A DNA stretch of 64,000 nt from Oreohelix idahoensis (lineage: Eukaryota > Mollusca > Gastropoda > Stylommatophora > Oreohelicidae): the NCBI GenBank assembly GCA_024509875.1, contig JAMPIV010012262.1, positions 62,001-126,000 on the forward strand, written 5' to 3'. Under the pieces are notes generated by a model. That model worked only from the letters and a program-made list of their open reading frames with translations, had not been told where the DNA came from and did no database searches. This document shows positions 20,515 through 31,350 of this stretch, in pieces. Each line of letters begins with the position of its first letter. The first letter of the stretch is position 1. The position numbers and the translations under genes were made by a program.

Positions 20515-21449
20515 CTGCCGCAGCGAGGGTCACACTTTACCATCTGGTTAAATGGTTGGAAGCATGCGTTAGCCATATCTGCAACAGTGGTCCTTTCGTG
20601 GCACGCCTTGTCAGCCGAGATGACAGGAGCGTATGTGGCTAGTGGGAAGTGAATGCGAGGATAGGGCACCAGGTTGGTCTGAAACTCATTGAGGTCAACG
20701 TTCATTGCGCCCTCGAATCGTAAGGAGGTAGTTACTGAGGACACCACCTGGCTGATGAGCCTGTTCAGGTTCATGTAACTTGGGCGCTCAATGCCAAGGT
20801 TCCGCCTACAAATGTCGTATATGGCTTCGTTGTCTACCATGAATGCACAATCTGAGTGTTCCAATGTAGTGTGGGTGGTGAGAATGGAGTTGTATGGCTC
20901 CACAACGGCGTTGGAGATTTGTGGGGCAGGATAAACTGCGAACTCAAGTTTAGATTTCTTACCATAATCAGCAGAAAGTCTTTCCATCAACAAAGACGTG
21001 AAGCCAGATCCGGTGCCTCCTCCGAAGCTATGGAACACAAAAAATCCTTGCAATGCTTCGCAGTTGTCAGTAAGTTTTCGGATCTGATCAATAACACTGT
21101 CCAAGATTTCCTTACCGACAGTGTAATGTCCTCTTGCATAGTTATTTGCAGCATCTTCCTTTCCACTTATCAATTGTTCGGGGTGAAACAGCTTACGATA
21201 GTCTCCAGAACGAATTTGATCAATTACATTTGGTTCTAAATCTACAAATACTGAACGAGGTGTATACTTGCCATCACCTATTTCGCTGAAGAATGTGTTG
21301 AATGAGTCGTCGATTGGGCCTCCTTCTGCCTCCTCGGGAATGAGCAGACCATCGGGCTGGATCATGTGTTCTAGACAATACAGTTCCCAGCATGAATTTC
21401 CTATCTGCGCCCCAGCTTGGCCCAGATGGATAGAGATGCATTCACGCAT
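20515..21449 (-). CDS. Alpha-tubulin, coding exon 1 (start codon to residue 311)
   Basis: The product is the GTP-binding subunit of microtubules. It begins [20 protein letters not shown] and carries the nucleotide-binding GGGTGSG loop and the [10 protein letters not shown] segment with the catalytic Glu. The ATG at 21447-21449 opens the conserved MREC start. The exon ends CDPRCGR-, spliced at GTAAGC, 311 codons plus two bases. No stop or frameshift occurs, so the gene looks functional. It is divergent: position 40, the acetylated Lys of canonical alpha-tubulin, is Glu within [16 protein letters not shown], and CGR replaces the usual HGK before YMACC. This suggests a specialised isotype, for example tissue-restricted; that is inference. 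Confidence 0.95.
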
Positions 21450-21604
21450 TTTTGAAATTTGGGCGCGAAGCGAATCTCGCAGTCCAGCAGAAAGGATACG
21501 GAGGTTCGCGGAAGGACCCCAGCAACTCCAGCCCTACAATAATGTTCCTAAAAGATGGAAAATTTCAATCTTCTTCTCGACAACTCAAACCTATAGAACG
21601 TTGC

Positions 21605-21640
21605 CCGTTATGACGTCAAATAAATAAGATGACGTCTTTC
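21605..21640 (-). promoter_or_regulatory. CRE-like sites upstream of alpha-tubulin
   Basis: TGACGTCA at 21611-21618 is a perfect CREB/ATF palindrome and TGACGTCT at 21630-21637 is a near copy. Between them the minus strand reads CTTATTTATTT. They lie about 160-190 bp upstream of the ATG, a plausible core-promoter distance. The sequence 21450-21600 would be 5' leader; no intron is evident in it. Confidence 0.45.
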
Positions 21641-21999
21641 CATGACGATGGGCCAACTTCCTGTCTGCGTACTTGCCATAGGCATAACAAACGGGTAACG
21701 AAAACTTAAAAGAAATGACAGAATTGCATTCTTATCCAAGATTTTTTAAAATAATTTATTTTTACCGTAACCCTTTGTTGTCCTGAAAACAATAACGCAG
21801 TCTAGTAGTGTTCGCACTTTCTGAAGTCTCAAAGTTCTTGAAAGCATTAGATTTCCTTACTTACTTAGTCGTTCCTCTTCTACCGTGAGGTGTGAGGTTT
21901 GGAAGAGACAGCGCCATACTATCCTATCGGCTGTCTTCCTCCTGGCCTGGTTCTATTCTAATCCTTGGTCGCATTAGATTTTCGCTCAGTCGTATACAC

Positions 22000-22335
22000 A
22001 TTTTCTCATCCAAATATGGAAATGGGCTAATTTAAAATAGGCGAACCTTTCTGTGCAGAATGTCTACAGGAAAATAATATAGAGCATTCCCTACTAAAAC
22101 GTAAGAAGTATGAACAACAGAGAATACCACCAATATTAGAAAATTTACAGGCATACAATTCACCTATAACTGAAGAACATGTGTTGAGAATCGACATACT
22201 ATACTTTCCCATATCGGCAGTTGTACATATTACCGGTATTTGGAATTGAAAACAATATAAATCCTAATTATAACCCATCAGAGGTTGAACGGGATATTTT
22301 TCATCATTAAATATATAAAAAAAAAAAAAATTAAT
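22000..22335 (+). mobile_element. LINE-D 3' end
   Basis: A plus-strand frame reads FCAECLQENNIEHSLLK, like the Cys-His segment (C..C...IEH.L..C) at the C-terminus of many LINE ORF2 proteins. It is followed by a 3' region ending CATCAGAGGTTGAACGGGAT and an A-rich tail. The last 120 bp are repeated at 24825-24945. Confidence 0.55.
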
Positions 22336-22615
22336 AAACCTAAAGAACTGCACAATGTAGTAAAACAGTAGACAATAAGAACATAAATTAACGTATAAGG
22401 ATTAGTGAGGGTATGGTGGGAAAGTGAGGGTCTGGTGGGAAAGTGAGGGTCTGGTGATTTTCTATTAATGCATACTGAAGATAACAGATGAAATGTGAAT
22501 TGCGTGTCATCCGAGATGCCCCGGGCGTATCCCCTCCCCATTTCCGCTGATTAACAACATGACACGTGATATATAGTCATAGCATATGACTGATTTATAT
22601 TTAATTTGGTATATA

Positions 22616-22777
22616 CAGAGGCGTCCCTTAAGTATTTGGCACAAGGGGCGGATCCTACCTTTGGCACGCTCCCGCATAAAGAAATACACTTGTATGTATA
22701 TTTTTAACATAAAGTACTATCATAGTATTGTCCGACGGCACCCCTTCCAGGCTGTCACCCCCCTTAGTACACCACTG
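22616..22777. mobile_element. hAT-type MITE, 162 bp, with 8-bp target duplication
   Basis: The ends are CAGAGGCGTCCCTTA and, inverted, CAGTGGTGTACTAAGG. The flanks GGTATATA (22608-22615) and GGTGTATA (22778-22785) differ at one position. Non-coding. Confidence 0.6.
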
Positions 22778-23296
22778 GGTGTATATGTTTACTTCTCTTG
22801 TACTTAACCAAGAATTTGAACGCTGACCATTTCCATGTCTGTGCTACATTATTTGTGCCATGTTGGTGAGAAAAAAATTGACCAGCCAACAGTAAACATT
22901 TCTAGATGACACTGTTTGTTGTTACAACAACTAGCAACTCATGTTATTGAACTGTCCTAGTTTACTGAGCATTTGTTAACTGTATCTTGTCATTTATTAT
23001 TGGTTCCCGACCGAAGGTGCATAACTTGTATACATTTAGTGGGGATATGGTGGAGACGGGGTTAATGTCAATTGGAGTTCTTTTTTTAAACATATTACTC
23101 ATGACGAATTAAAGTCAGTTAAAATATCGCACGCTTCAAGCTTTTAAACCCCTCCCCGTGCCCATTTGTTTGTTTGTTTTTATTGTGTGTGTATTATTGT
23201 GCTTGTTTGTTTCTTTAGTTTTCCTTATTTGTTGTAATGTCAAACCTGGTACACACAATCTGGAATATTTAATCTCCTCTATTCACAGTAACTGGT

Positions 23297-23488
23297 TGAG
23301 GACTGTTCACAAATTACGTACCGGTACCACAAAGAGAGGGGGCGGAAGGCTGGGGGCAGGTTGCCGAGATGTTACGCTTTGTTGGTGGGGTTGGTTCTGA
23401 AATGTTGTGGGTTTTTGTTACGCACATGTTACGGGGGTGGGGCTGAAAATGTCAAAAAATTGCGTTACGTAATTTGTGACGGGCCCCA
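23297..23488. mobile_element. Short MITE with TTCACAAATTACGTA inverted ends
   Basis: Left TTCACAAATTACGTACC (23308 region) mirrors GTTACGTAATTTGTGAC near 23465. The right end adds GGGCCCC. G-rich interior with repeated GTTACG words. Ends of this style are common in invertebrate MITEs; I cannot assign a superfamily. Confidence 0.5.
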
Positions 23489-23489
23489 T

Positions 23490-24820
23490 TGGAGGTATAA
23501 TGTCACGTTCGTATGTAGGTAAATGAATACAGACGACACGTCAGGAGACACACCACCTTAGTGAAAGTCAAACTATATTTTTCCTCTAGGAGTTTCTCTA
23601 ATTGTGTTATCCTTGAATTATTTTTCTTGGCTGATGTTTAAACAATTTCTTCCAGATTCTTCCTTATTAGTTGCCACAACTTTTTATTTTCTTCTTCTTC
23701 GTTCGACCTCAGACTTCTACATTGATGACTCTATAGTAAATACAGCTCAAGATTCCTGACATCTCCAAACAGTTTTTCCTTGAGAGAAGTGGGTTGTTGC
23801 CATATGCTGCTCCGTTCACTGCTGTAAGTTGGAAAGGACTGGAGTAAATGTTCGGCTGAAGTTTTTATCCGGTCTAATTAATTAAAGCAATTTTAGTGCA
23901 TTTATCTATATTTTTATTTAATTTCTTTATTTCTGTGACCTCTAAGTTTTATTTTTCAGTTTTTTTTTTTTTTACATTTCTCTTGCTTTATTTATTTTTG
24001 TATTATTATTTTTAATTATGATTTGTTTTTCTGTTGGCGGATCGGGAATTTCAAACGACGCGTTCAAGATGCGACAAATCAAAATATCCGCAAAGTGCAC
24101 TTTAATAAACGGAACGAGATAAACGCGCAAACTTGACCAGCCGCTTGTTTCCGTGAATTAAGTGAATATATGTTTCAAAGGAGTCGATTTGCTACTGTTG
24201 GAAAACAGACGGCATGCACTTTGACAAGTGGTAGGAAACGCGCTGGTGGGTTTATGTGATGAACAAACATGAATTGATGGCTTATAAAGTGGTCACGCAT
24301 TAGGTAAGTAATAGCCTAGATAACTTAAGCGTGTTTATGTGACGAACAAAAATGAATGAATGTGTAGGCTATAACTGCTTGTCCTTTCTGATTATGTTTT
24401 TTTATGTGTTCTTTAGTATGAACGTTACAATAGCATCTTGCAGGGTCCGCCTTAGTAATTACAGGGCACGATTTGGACCTTTCTGGTGGGGCCCCCTGGA
24501 CTTTAGATTATAATTTGTTGTAGGCTAACACATTTCATTTAATATAGGCCTATAGCCTAGTGGCTGGGAATGTGAAGGTCTGATGCTCTTCTTACAATGC
24601 ATATGACTCTTAACGGATGAAAGTCAATTAAATATCTGTTAAAGTCAGTTATATAACTGGAACCACCAGGCCTTTACACCCCTCCACTTTAATATTATTC
24701 TTGTTCAGAGTTTCTTCTTGATTTCGTTCGTTTTTTTTTTTAAATTTATTTAACGTATAGGCTAGGCCTTGGCCTAAGCATAATTGTGATTGTCCCTATT
24801 TACAACAATTTGACAAATGT
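23490..24820. other. No gene recognised
   Basis: AT-rich intergenic DNA upstream of alpha-tubulin with T-rich runs at 23958 and 24729. GGGCCC-containing phrases at 24465-24500 recall decayed transposon ends, but no pair was found. Confidence 0.35.
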
Positions 24821-24824
24821 GATG

Positions 24825-24945
24825 CCACTTTCTCATATCGGCAGTTGTTCATATTTTTTGGAATTGAAAACAATATATATCCTGATTATAACCCATCAGA
24901 GGTTGAACGGGATATTTTTCTTCATTAATTAAAAAAAAATATATA
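24825..24945 (+). mobile_element. LINE-D 3' tail (second copy)
   Basis: CTCATATCGGCAGTTGTTCA through CATCAGAGGTTGAACGGGAT is collinear with 22205-22310, ending in an A-rich tail. Only the final 120 bp were inserted. Confidence 0.65.
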
Positions 24946-25410
24946 TGTCAACGTATAGGCTAGGCCGATATTGATATTGTTGTTGTTGTTGTTTTTAAAA
25001 TACAGTTTATTAGTATACATTCCAGATATTAAATTTTAAATAATCTTCATTCTTTATTTTTTCAAAACTGGAGATGAGACCCCCAGAGTGCCAGGCCCCT
25101 TGTGAGCGCATGGGGGGGAGGGGGGGGGGCCATGTGTGAAATAGGTTAAATCGGCCTAAGGTCACCCTGGCAATATAGGATGTTTCACAATAACCCTTCA
25201 TCAGCCATAGTCACTAGCAGGAAACAAATATAAGACGTTCACTATGACAGAACAACAAAGGACACTGATGTGAATAGTTCACACCAAATATAATCCATTC
25301 TAAATAATACTGTGTTGTAAATGAAGCACAAAAATGAAAAATAGAGTTATACTGAATGTTCTAATAAACCAAGAAGTGACTAACTTTTATAAACGAGTGC
25401 TTGATTAGAA

Positions 25411-25589
25411 TTCTTCTTCTTGAGTCATTGGCCGCTGACTGACGAGGCAGTTAGTGACTATCACACCTAGTGATGTCTTGTAGGGCAGCAACAAACTGTC
25501 TCTACATTGCTAGGTGGGCAGCCATCGTTGATGAGGTGCCCCAATTCTGGTTCATTCTTTGAATTTTTCTTCCACTGTTCTCTGCTATT
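25411..25589 (-). mobile_element. LINE-C 3' fragment
   Basis: (TTC)n at 25411 is followed by GGCCGCTGACTGACGAGGCA and CCCAATTCTGGTTCATTC, matching the 3' 170 bp of the LINE-C copy at 15481. It is in minus orientation with its GAA tail on the left. Confidence 0.75.
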
Positions 25590-25729
25590 GCTTAAAACAG
25601 TGCTTCTTAACCTTTTAATATAACTGACTAGGTTGAACGGGACGTGCCTTGATAAAACGAGGCACAATTTTTTTTTTTTTTAAATTAAACAAAAAAGATT
25701 TTTTTACACCTTTATAACATCTTAAGCAG

Positions 25730-26097
25730 TCTTGCACCCCTTTACATCATCTTAAGAAGCCTTGCACCCCTTTACATCATCTTAAGAAGCCTCTCATCCC
25801 TTTACATCATCTTAAGAAGCCTCGCACCCCTTTATATCATCTTAAGAAGCCTCACACCCCTTTATATCATCTTAAGAAGCCTCGCACCCCTTTACATCAT
25901 CTTAAGCAGCCTCGCACCCCTTTACATCTTAAGAAGCCTCACACCCCTTTACATCATCTTAAGAAGCCTCTCACCCCATTACATCATCTTAAGAAGCCTC
26001 GCACCCTTTACATCATCTTAAGAAGCCTCGCACCCCTTTACATCATCTTAAGAAGCCTGTCACCCCATTACATCATCTTAAGAAGCCTCGCACCCAA
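25730..26097 (+). repeat. 30-bp minisatellite, about 12 units
   Basis: Units are variants of CACCCCTTTACATCATCTTA then AGAAGCCTCG. A single copy of this phrase lies near one end of the MITE at 28222-28514 (28450-28490, reverse complement), showing the source of the array. Confidence 0.9.
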
Positions 26098-26296
26098 TAA
26101 TTATCTTCCAGCTCATAAAATTTACCATAAATAAGAAAAAAGAGATAAAAATATGTTTTGAAAAATGTTATATACAAAATGTGACTAAGATTCAGTATTT
26201 AATTCATGTTGTTACTGTTCCTTTTTGTACAAATACAACTGAGTTCTGTGTATTATATAGTGTATGATGAATTGCTTTCTATAATATCTGGCATGC

Positions 26297-26800
26297 CTCG
26301 CACCCCCAGAAGTTGGGTCTTGCTCCCTCAGAAGTTGGGTCTCGCACCCCCAGAAATTGGGTCTCGTACCTCCAGAAGTTGGGTCTCGTACCTCCAGAAG
26401 TTGGGTCTCGTACCTCCAGAAGTTGGGTCTTGCACCCCCAGAAGTTGGGTCTCGTACCTCCAGAAGTTGGGTCTCGTACCTCCAGAAGTTGGGTCTTGCA
26501 CCCCCCAGAAGTTGGGTCTTGCACCCCCAGAAGTTGGGTCTCATACCTCCAGAAGTTGGGTCTCGTACCTCCAGAAGTTGGGTCTTGCACCCCCCAGAAG
26601 TTGGGTCTTGCACCCCCAGAAGTTGGGTCTCGTACCTCCAGAAGTTGGGTCTCGCACCCCCAGAAGTTGGGTCTCATACCTCCAGAAGTTGGGTCTCATA
26701 CCTCCAGAAGTTGGGTCTTGCACCCCCCCAGAAGTTGGGTCTCGCACCTCCAGAAGTTGGGTCTAGCACCCCCAGAAGTTGGGTCTAGCACCGCCAGGGG
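26297..26800 (+). repeat. 22-bp minisatellite, about 22 units
   Basis: Units are variants of CAGAAGTTGGGTCTCGTACC plus TC, alternating between CGTACCTC and TTGCACCCCC forms. It occupies the other subterminal part of the hAT MITE. Four overlapping open frames across it are artefacts. Confidence 0.92.
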
Positions 26801-27559
26801 GTGCATGCAACCCTGGTCAAGAAATGCTGGCTTAGAATGAAAAGATTAAAATGGTACAAGGTCACCAACATGGAAGTAATGACAAGAACCAGACAAGTAC
26901 CAGTGGAACAAGAGATGAGAAGAAGACACTGGCGATGGATAGGACACACACTGAGGAAACCTGTTGATAGCATTACAAGGCAGTTCTTGTTTTAGAATCT
27001 CCTGGGTAAAAGATGGAGAAACAGACCATAGAACACATGGAGAAGAGAACTGGAGACAGAAATGAAAATTATGAGGAAGACACAGAAAAATCTTGAGCTG
27101 ATTGTGTACGACAGGAGGACTTGGCATTTGTTTGTTGAATGCCTGTGCTCCTTTCGAAGCTAAAGGGTATTGATTGATTGAATATCCAAATTAAAAAAAA
27201 AATTAGGTCGATCAAGGCACAATTTCTGCCGAGTTGGTGGATAAGTGGAGGCAAATAAAGCACATCTGATGCTTTTCTACTCTCCTTCCGCTTAAGAAAA
27301 CATAAAGAAAAGGACACAGTGACTGACATATGGTTATCCCAAAATGTCCTGTGTGTCTATTATATTGTTCATTTGTAAAAATGAATTCCATATAATTACG
27401 GTACTGTCTTTATTTATTTGTTTCTTTTATAAAATGTTTTACTATAGTCCACCTTTTTTATTTGCACATACTGTACTCTTTACAAAACTTTCCCTGACAA
27501 ATATTTATTACATGGTATTTTTTATCTATTTCATCATCATCATTACCGTTTTTCTTTCA

Positions 27560-27780
27560 CTCCCTACAGAGCATGAAGCCACCACTTCTGCTGTCCCCTT
27601 TTCAGAAAGCCAGCTCAAGGAATTCATACACGGTGGCAATGGTGCTTTGTATACAGTTTGCTTTACTTGATGTTGCCAGCCCTTACACAACCTCATATTA
27701 GTCACCTTGCCTGATGAAGAAGTAGTCCTTTTCTTTACTGTGTGCCTAGTCATTCAGTAGCAGACTGTTTGAATATTTCA
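27560..27780 (+). repeat. SINE-C copy
   Basis: It starts with CATCATCATT..TACAGAGCATGAAGCCACCA, then TACTTGATGTTGCCAGCC and CAACCTCATATTAGTCACC, ending near CAGACTGTTTGAATATTTCA. Order and length match the 28945 and 48100 copies, with substitutions. Confidence 0.6.
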
Positions 27781-28137
27781 CGAGCTCTTATAACACACCA
27801 TCCTAATCTGATTATGTCTCAAATCACTGTTTGATTTACTGTATGAGGAATTCGATTTTTGTCAGTCTTATTGTTTGTTTGTTTTGGTTTTGTTTGTTTG
27901 TTTTTTTGTTCATTTAATTTGTTTTTATAAAATTATTTTAAAGACATACTTTTATTATGATAATTATTGCAAATGTATGATGTTATATTACTTTTATAAT
28001 GATAAATGCCTTAATAATGCTTAAAGTAAATGTGATGATGAAAGGATACAGTATACATGATGAGAGAGAAAGAGGAAGGGCAGAATGTCAGATGGGCCTG
28101 CGTGCCCAATTCTTAACCCTTTGAAAATAACGTTCGT

Positions 28138-28200
28138 TCGTTGTCTTATTAGAGAGACCCCCTCCCGAAACTACACTGGGCATTTGTCATTTTTCGAAGT
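28138..28200 (+). repeat. SINE-C 3' fragment
   Basis: GTCTTATTAGAGAGACCCCC then GAAACTACACTGGGC matches the 3' end of SINE-C at 29145-29175 and 48270-48310. Confidence 0.5.
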
Positions 28201-28221
28201 AAAAACACTGAACTTCTTGCA

Positions 28222-28514
28222 CAGTGCTTCTTAAACAGGGGTGCGAAACATGCCAGTTATTTCAGGAGGCGAATCATCATTAACATTATATTAAACACAG
28301 AACTCCAATGTATTTGTACAAAATACAACATTGACAACGTGAATTCAATCCTGCATCTTAGTCATATTTTGTAAATAACATTTTCCCAAAACATACTTGT
28401 ATCTTTTGTTCTCACTGTTGGCATATTTTGTGAGCCAGAAGATAATGATGTGCAATGCTTCTTAAGATGATGCTGTAAAGGGGTGCGGGATGTCTCAAAA
28501 GTTAAGAAACACTG
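28222..28514. mobile_element. hAT MITE, compact 293-bp relative of 25598-26829
   Basis: The ends are CAGTGCTTCTTAAAC and, inverted, CAGTGTTTCTTAACTTTTG. The flanks TTCTTGCA and TTCTAACA match at 6 of 8 positions. The interior matches the unique middle of the large copy over about 180 bp in reverse orientation. Confidence 0.7.
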
Positions 28515-28784
28515 TTCTAACACATAAAATGGAAGACAGAAATTATTTATTACTTCATTAAGCTGCAAAAGTGTTGTCAAACTTTGGACAGTTTCTTTAC
28601 CAGTTACAGCAGATGACAAAAGACTGAAAAAACGCACTTGACACTCAGTGACGTAAGTACAGTGGAAGGGGCCCCTGGGCCCACATTAAGTGAGGCCTCA
28701 CTTTATATAATGGAATCAACAACCATAATCAATGTAGGGCAAATCTTTATAAAAAATTAACTACTTACATTATCATCATCATTA

Positions 28785-28930
28785 TCTTTGGGTACTCTTC
28801 AGCTCCCCATGGAACATAGGTCTTCCACAAATGTATCAGGTCCCACCTGTCCTGTGCCATCCGCTCTTGATCTTTTCATGTTTTCTTTATCCTTTTCATT
28901 TCAGCCTGCAGAACCTGGAGCATGACCATC
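28785..28930 (-). mobile_element. LINE-B 3' fragment (minus)
   Basis: CTCTTCAGCTCCCCATGGAA, CACCTGTCCTGTGCCATCCG and TTTTCATTTCAG are the reverse complement of the LINE-B terminal codons and its GGGGAGCT end. Confidence 0.6.
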
Positions 28931-28944
28931 ATCATTGTCCCAGT

Positions 28945-29190
28945 TTCTCCATCTTGAGTGTGGAGCCACCATTGCAGGCTGGTCCCTGGCAACAAGCCTG
29001 CACCAAGCAGTTACATGCTCCCGCAGTGGTAGTGTCTGTAGCAATTTGTTTTACATGATGAGGTTGCCAACCTCGTGCACAACCTCACGTTAGTCGCCTT
29101 GTTCGAAATGTCCGAGTGTGCAGTAGGTCCGTTCTTTCTTTGTTTCTTCAGAGACTCTCAGAAACTACATGGGACAAACTGAAACATGCT
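28945..29190 (+). repeat. SINE-C, best complete copy
   Basis: About 245 bp: GTGGAGCCACCATTGCAGG, CAAGCCTGCACCAAGCAGTT, TTTTACATGATGAGGTTGCC, CAACCTCACGTTAGTCGCC, GAGTGTGCAGTAGGTCCG and AGAGACTCTCAGAAACTACA in order. No A/B box of a tRNA promoter is obvious, so the SINE label is tentative. Confidence 0.6.
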
Positions 29191-29609
29191 TTGACATTTA
29201 ACACAGGATCAAACGAAGTACAAATTATATATAAATATATAAAGGTGAGGGTTTCTTCCGACCACTACTTTCTGGGGTCTGCTTTGTGCTTGGGCCCTCG
29301 GGATGTGCTCAGTTCACCCAGGCGGTAGTTACACTGCTGTTGATGCCTAGTCTACCTATCCCACTACCACTGCACCATCATCGATTTCTTCAGCTCTGTG
29401 CTTTAGGTATAAGGTTAAATGCTTTTTGTTTTTTAATTTAAGATGTTTTATAACTTTAATAAATAATCTTGCCTAAGCCCAGATCTCAGACATTTTTGTT
29501 GTGAGGTTTCTTTCCTGTGCATTGCTTTGTACTGCTTCCGGCCAACACTCTATAGTATATCTTACCAACTCTTTGCTATCAGTGTCAAACATGGTCCCAG
29601 ACCCAAGCA

Positions 29610-29920
29610 TACAGAAAATGACATCCTGTGAGATGAGACGTTTAAAAAAAGCCATAAATGTTACCAGGAAAGACAGAACGAGAAACGGTAACATCAGAAG
29701 AATTGTAGGACCTACATCCTGCATCAAGTATATATAGAGAGAAAAAAATTAAGTGGTTTGGCCAGATCATGAGAATGGAGTCTGATAAACTACCACCATG
29801 TGCTGACAACAGCAGAAGATCTTGTTGCAGGGCAGGGGAAAGACCAAAAGACAGATAGATAGACAACATCACAGACATCCTACAACAACATGGGCTCATA
29901 GCAGCTAATAAATAAGTAAA
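29610..29920 (+). mobile_element. LINE-E C-terminal fragment
   Basis: The plus strand reads CEMRRLKKAINVTRKDRTRN then, after a frameshift, IKWFGQIMRMESDKLPP, the conserved WFGH-RM-SDRLP tail of another LINE group. It is broken by stops. An RT core of probably the same group lies at 51776-52057. Confidence 0.55.
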
Positions 29921-29923
29921 TAA

Positions 29924-30460
29924 AGGTAATTAACAGGTACTCATTGGACATAAAGGATGACACCAGACAACAGAAAAGAAAATATAAGTGATAGGCTTAC
30001 CGGGAATCGAGCCTTGGACCAACCAAACGGCGCCATCGTCTTGCTGTGACAGCACACGGTGAAAGGATGCTGAGCCAATTTTGCACCCCAAAAGAAGTGC
30101 GTTTTTGGCTGAGGTCCTTCTCATAACACCCACATAACTATGGTATATAGGACCCATGGACGACCCAGACAATTTAAAGATGCAATCACTAATATAACTT
30201 TCCTATCAGCAAGCATAGACCAAACAAAGGCCGAAATACTTGTGTCCAGTAATGTGTAGTGGAAGTCGAATAACATAGAATAGACGGGTAGGTTGAAGTC
30301 ATGGATGGGTGAACTCTTAAATAAATAATGGAGGAAACATGAGTCCTGTGAACAGTAAGTAAATAAATAAATAAAGGTACCGTAATTAACAGGAACTCGT
30401 TGGATTTAATAGGATGACACCAGACAACAAAAGAAAATATAAGTGATAGGCTTACTAGCA
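29924..30460. repeat. Pair of about 85-bp direct repeats (29924-30005 and 30375-30460)
   Basis: Both contain GTAATTAACAGG-ACTC-TTGGA, GGATGACACCAGACAACA and AAAATATAAGTGATAGGCTT. They flank about 370 bp of unrelated sequence. Both are preceded by AAATAAATAAAGG runs, so they could be two insertions of a small element or a local duplication. Confidence 0.55.
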
Positions 30461-30654
30461 CGATACACTATGCTCAAGAACGCAAAATTCAGCTCCAAAC
30501 TGTGCTTCACAGCAATAGTGGAAGGAAAGAGTAATTAAATAATTTGTATTAAACTCATTTTTAATGTAAATTCAAGTACAGTACTGAATAAACATGTAAG
30601 AAATACCCATTTTATGTGTCGCTGGACGAAGGGGTTTCCTGTCAAGGTTGTGAA

Positions 30655-31350
30655 CGAATTACAGGAAAACATTTTATTATTCGTTTCAGCTTACACTGTA
30701 TTCAACATACAGTGGGTTTGGTGGAGCAAGTTACAATAGGATTTTTGGGGCCACACTGTAGTCTTAAGATATTTGGAAGCTGTAATAACTCGACAAACTC
30801 AGAGTTCTGTATATACAAGATGAACTGAAGAAATCACGCTTGTGTAATAGATATAAGCGAAGAGCCACCCATTTGAGCAAGAACATGTTTATAGATGCGG
30901 ATTTGGGACTATGTTCACCCGATCCGACACGCCAGCATCGGTGATATATCAGCTTCAGGATTAAGGGAATTTCACTACATACAGTGAAACAAGTTTGTAC
31001 CCTTGTTTAAAAAAAAAGAAAGATAAACCTATAGCAGGTACTGCCTTAAGGAATGAAGTGTTAGAGACTTCATATTACTAGGTCCAGCTTCAAGAGATGG
31101 GGGTGACCAGTTCCCTTCCTTGCTACCTTTGCCTTCCTTAACTCAGTAGCAGATTCAGGTACCCATTTACAGCTGGGTAGACTGGAGCATGATACCACTG
31201 TGTTTCGAATGTTGTACCTTTGCCCTGAGGGGCCAGAACAGTTGTGGAATGAATTACAGGAAAACATTGTATTGTTGGTTTCAGCTTAAAGTGTTTTCAA
31301 CATACAGTGGGGTGGGTGGGTGGAGCAAGTTACCATAGGATTATTGGACT
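30655..31350. repeat. Pair of about 95-bp direct repeats flanking a SINE-D copy
   Basis: 30655-30750 and 31252-31350 share GAATTACAGGAAAACATT, TTTCAGCTTA, TTCAACATACAGTGGG and GGTGGAGCAAGTTAC. The second copy follows directly after SINE-D. Confidence 0.55.
31030..31240 (-). repeat. SINE-D copy
   Basis: The minus strand carries CCCAGCTGTAAATGGGTACC, TAAGGAAGGCAAAGGTAGC, GGAAGGGAACTGGTCACCC and AAGTCTCTAACACTTCATTC, matching 50860-51113. The tRNA-like head is degraded. Confidence 0.65.

Larger units (their letters stand above)
25598..26829. mobile_element. hAT MITE enlarged by two internal minisatellites (1.23 kb)
   Basis: The ends are CAGTGCTTCTTAACC (left) and CAGCATTTCTTGACC (right, inverted). 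The flanks GCTTAAAA (25590-25597) and GCTTAGAA (26830-26837) differ at one base. The unique middle (26100-26290) matches the interior of the compact 293-bp relative at 28222-28514, in opposite orientation. In the compact copy each subterminal GCACCCC-containing segment occurs once; here both have grown into arrays of different unit length. Confidence 0.75.
25330..27175 (+). mobile_element. LINE-B copy interrupted by LINE-C and a hAT element
   Basis: The left piece ends near 25410 (ACTTTTATAAACGAGTGCTTG). The right piece resumes at 26830 (GCTTAGAATGAAAAGATTAA) and runs to the CTCCTTTCGAAGCTAAAGGG end and ATTGATTG tail near 27175. The join falls at the FIKGCLRRIEGLKWY codons of the reference copy. 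Between them lie a minus-strand LINE-C fragment and a hAT element, so three insertions are stacked. Confidence 0.75.

Noticed and set aside
20115..20642. Repetitive ORFs (NQVYHTLS, LTKFTIHC and MVNLVRKC units)
   Set aside because: By-products of the 24-bp minisatellite inside tubulin intron 1.
26206..26840. Several overlapping 130-190-aa ORFs rich in EVGSRTP and TQLLEVRDP units
   Set aside because: 22-bp repeats read in all frames; the sequence is the interior of a MITE.
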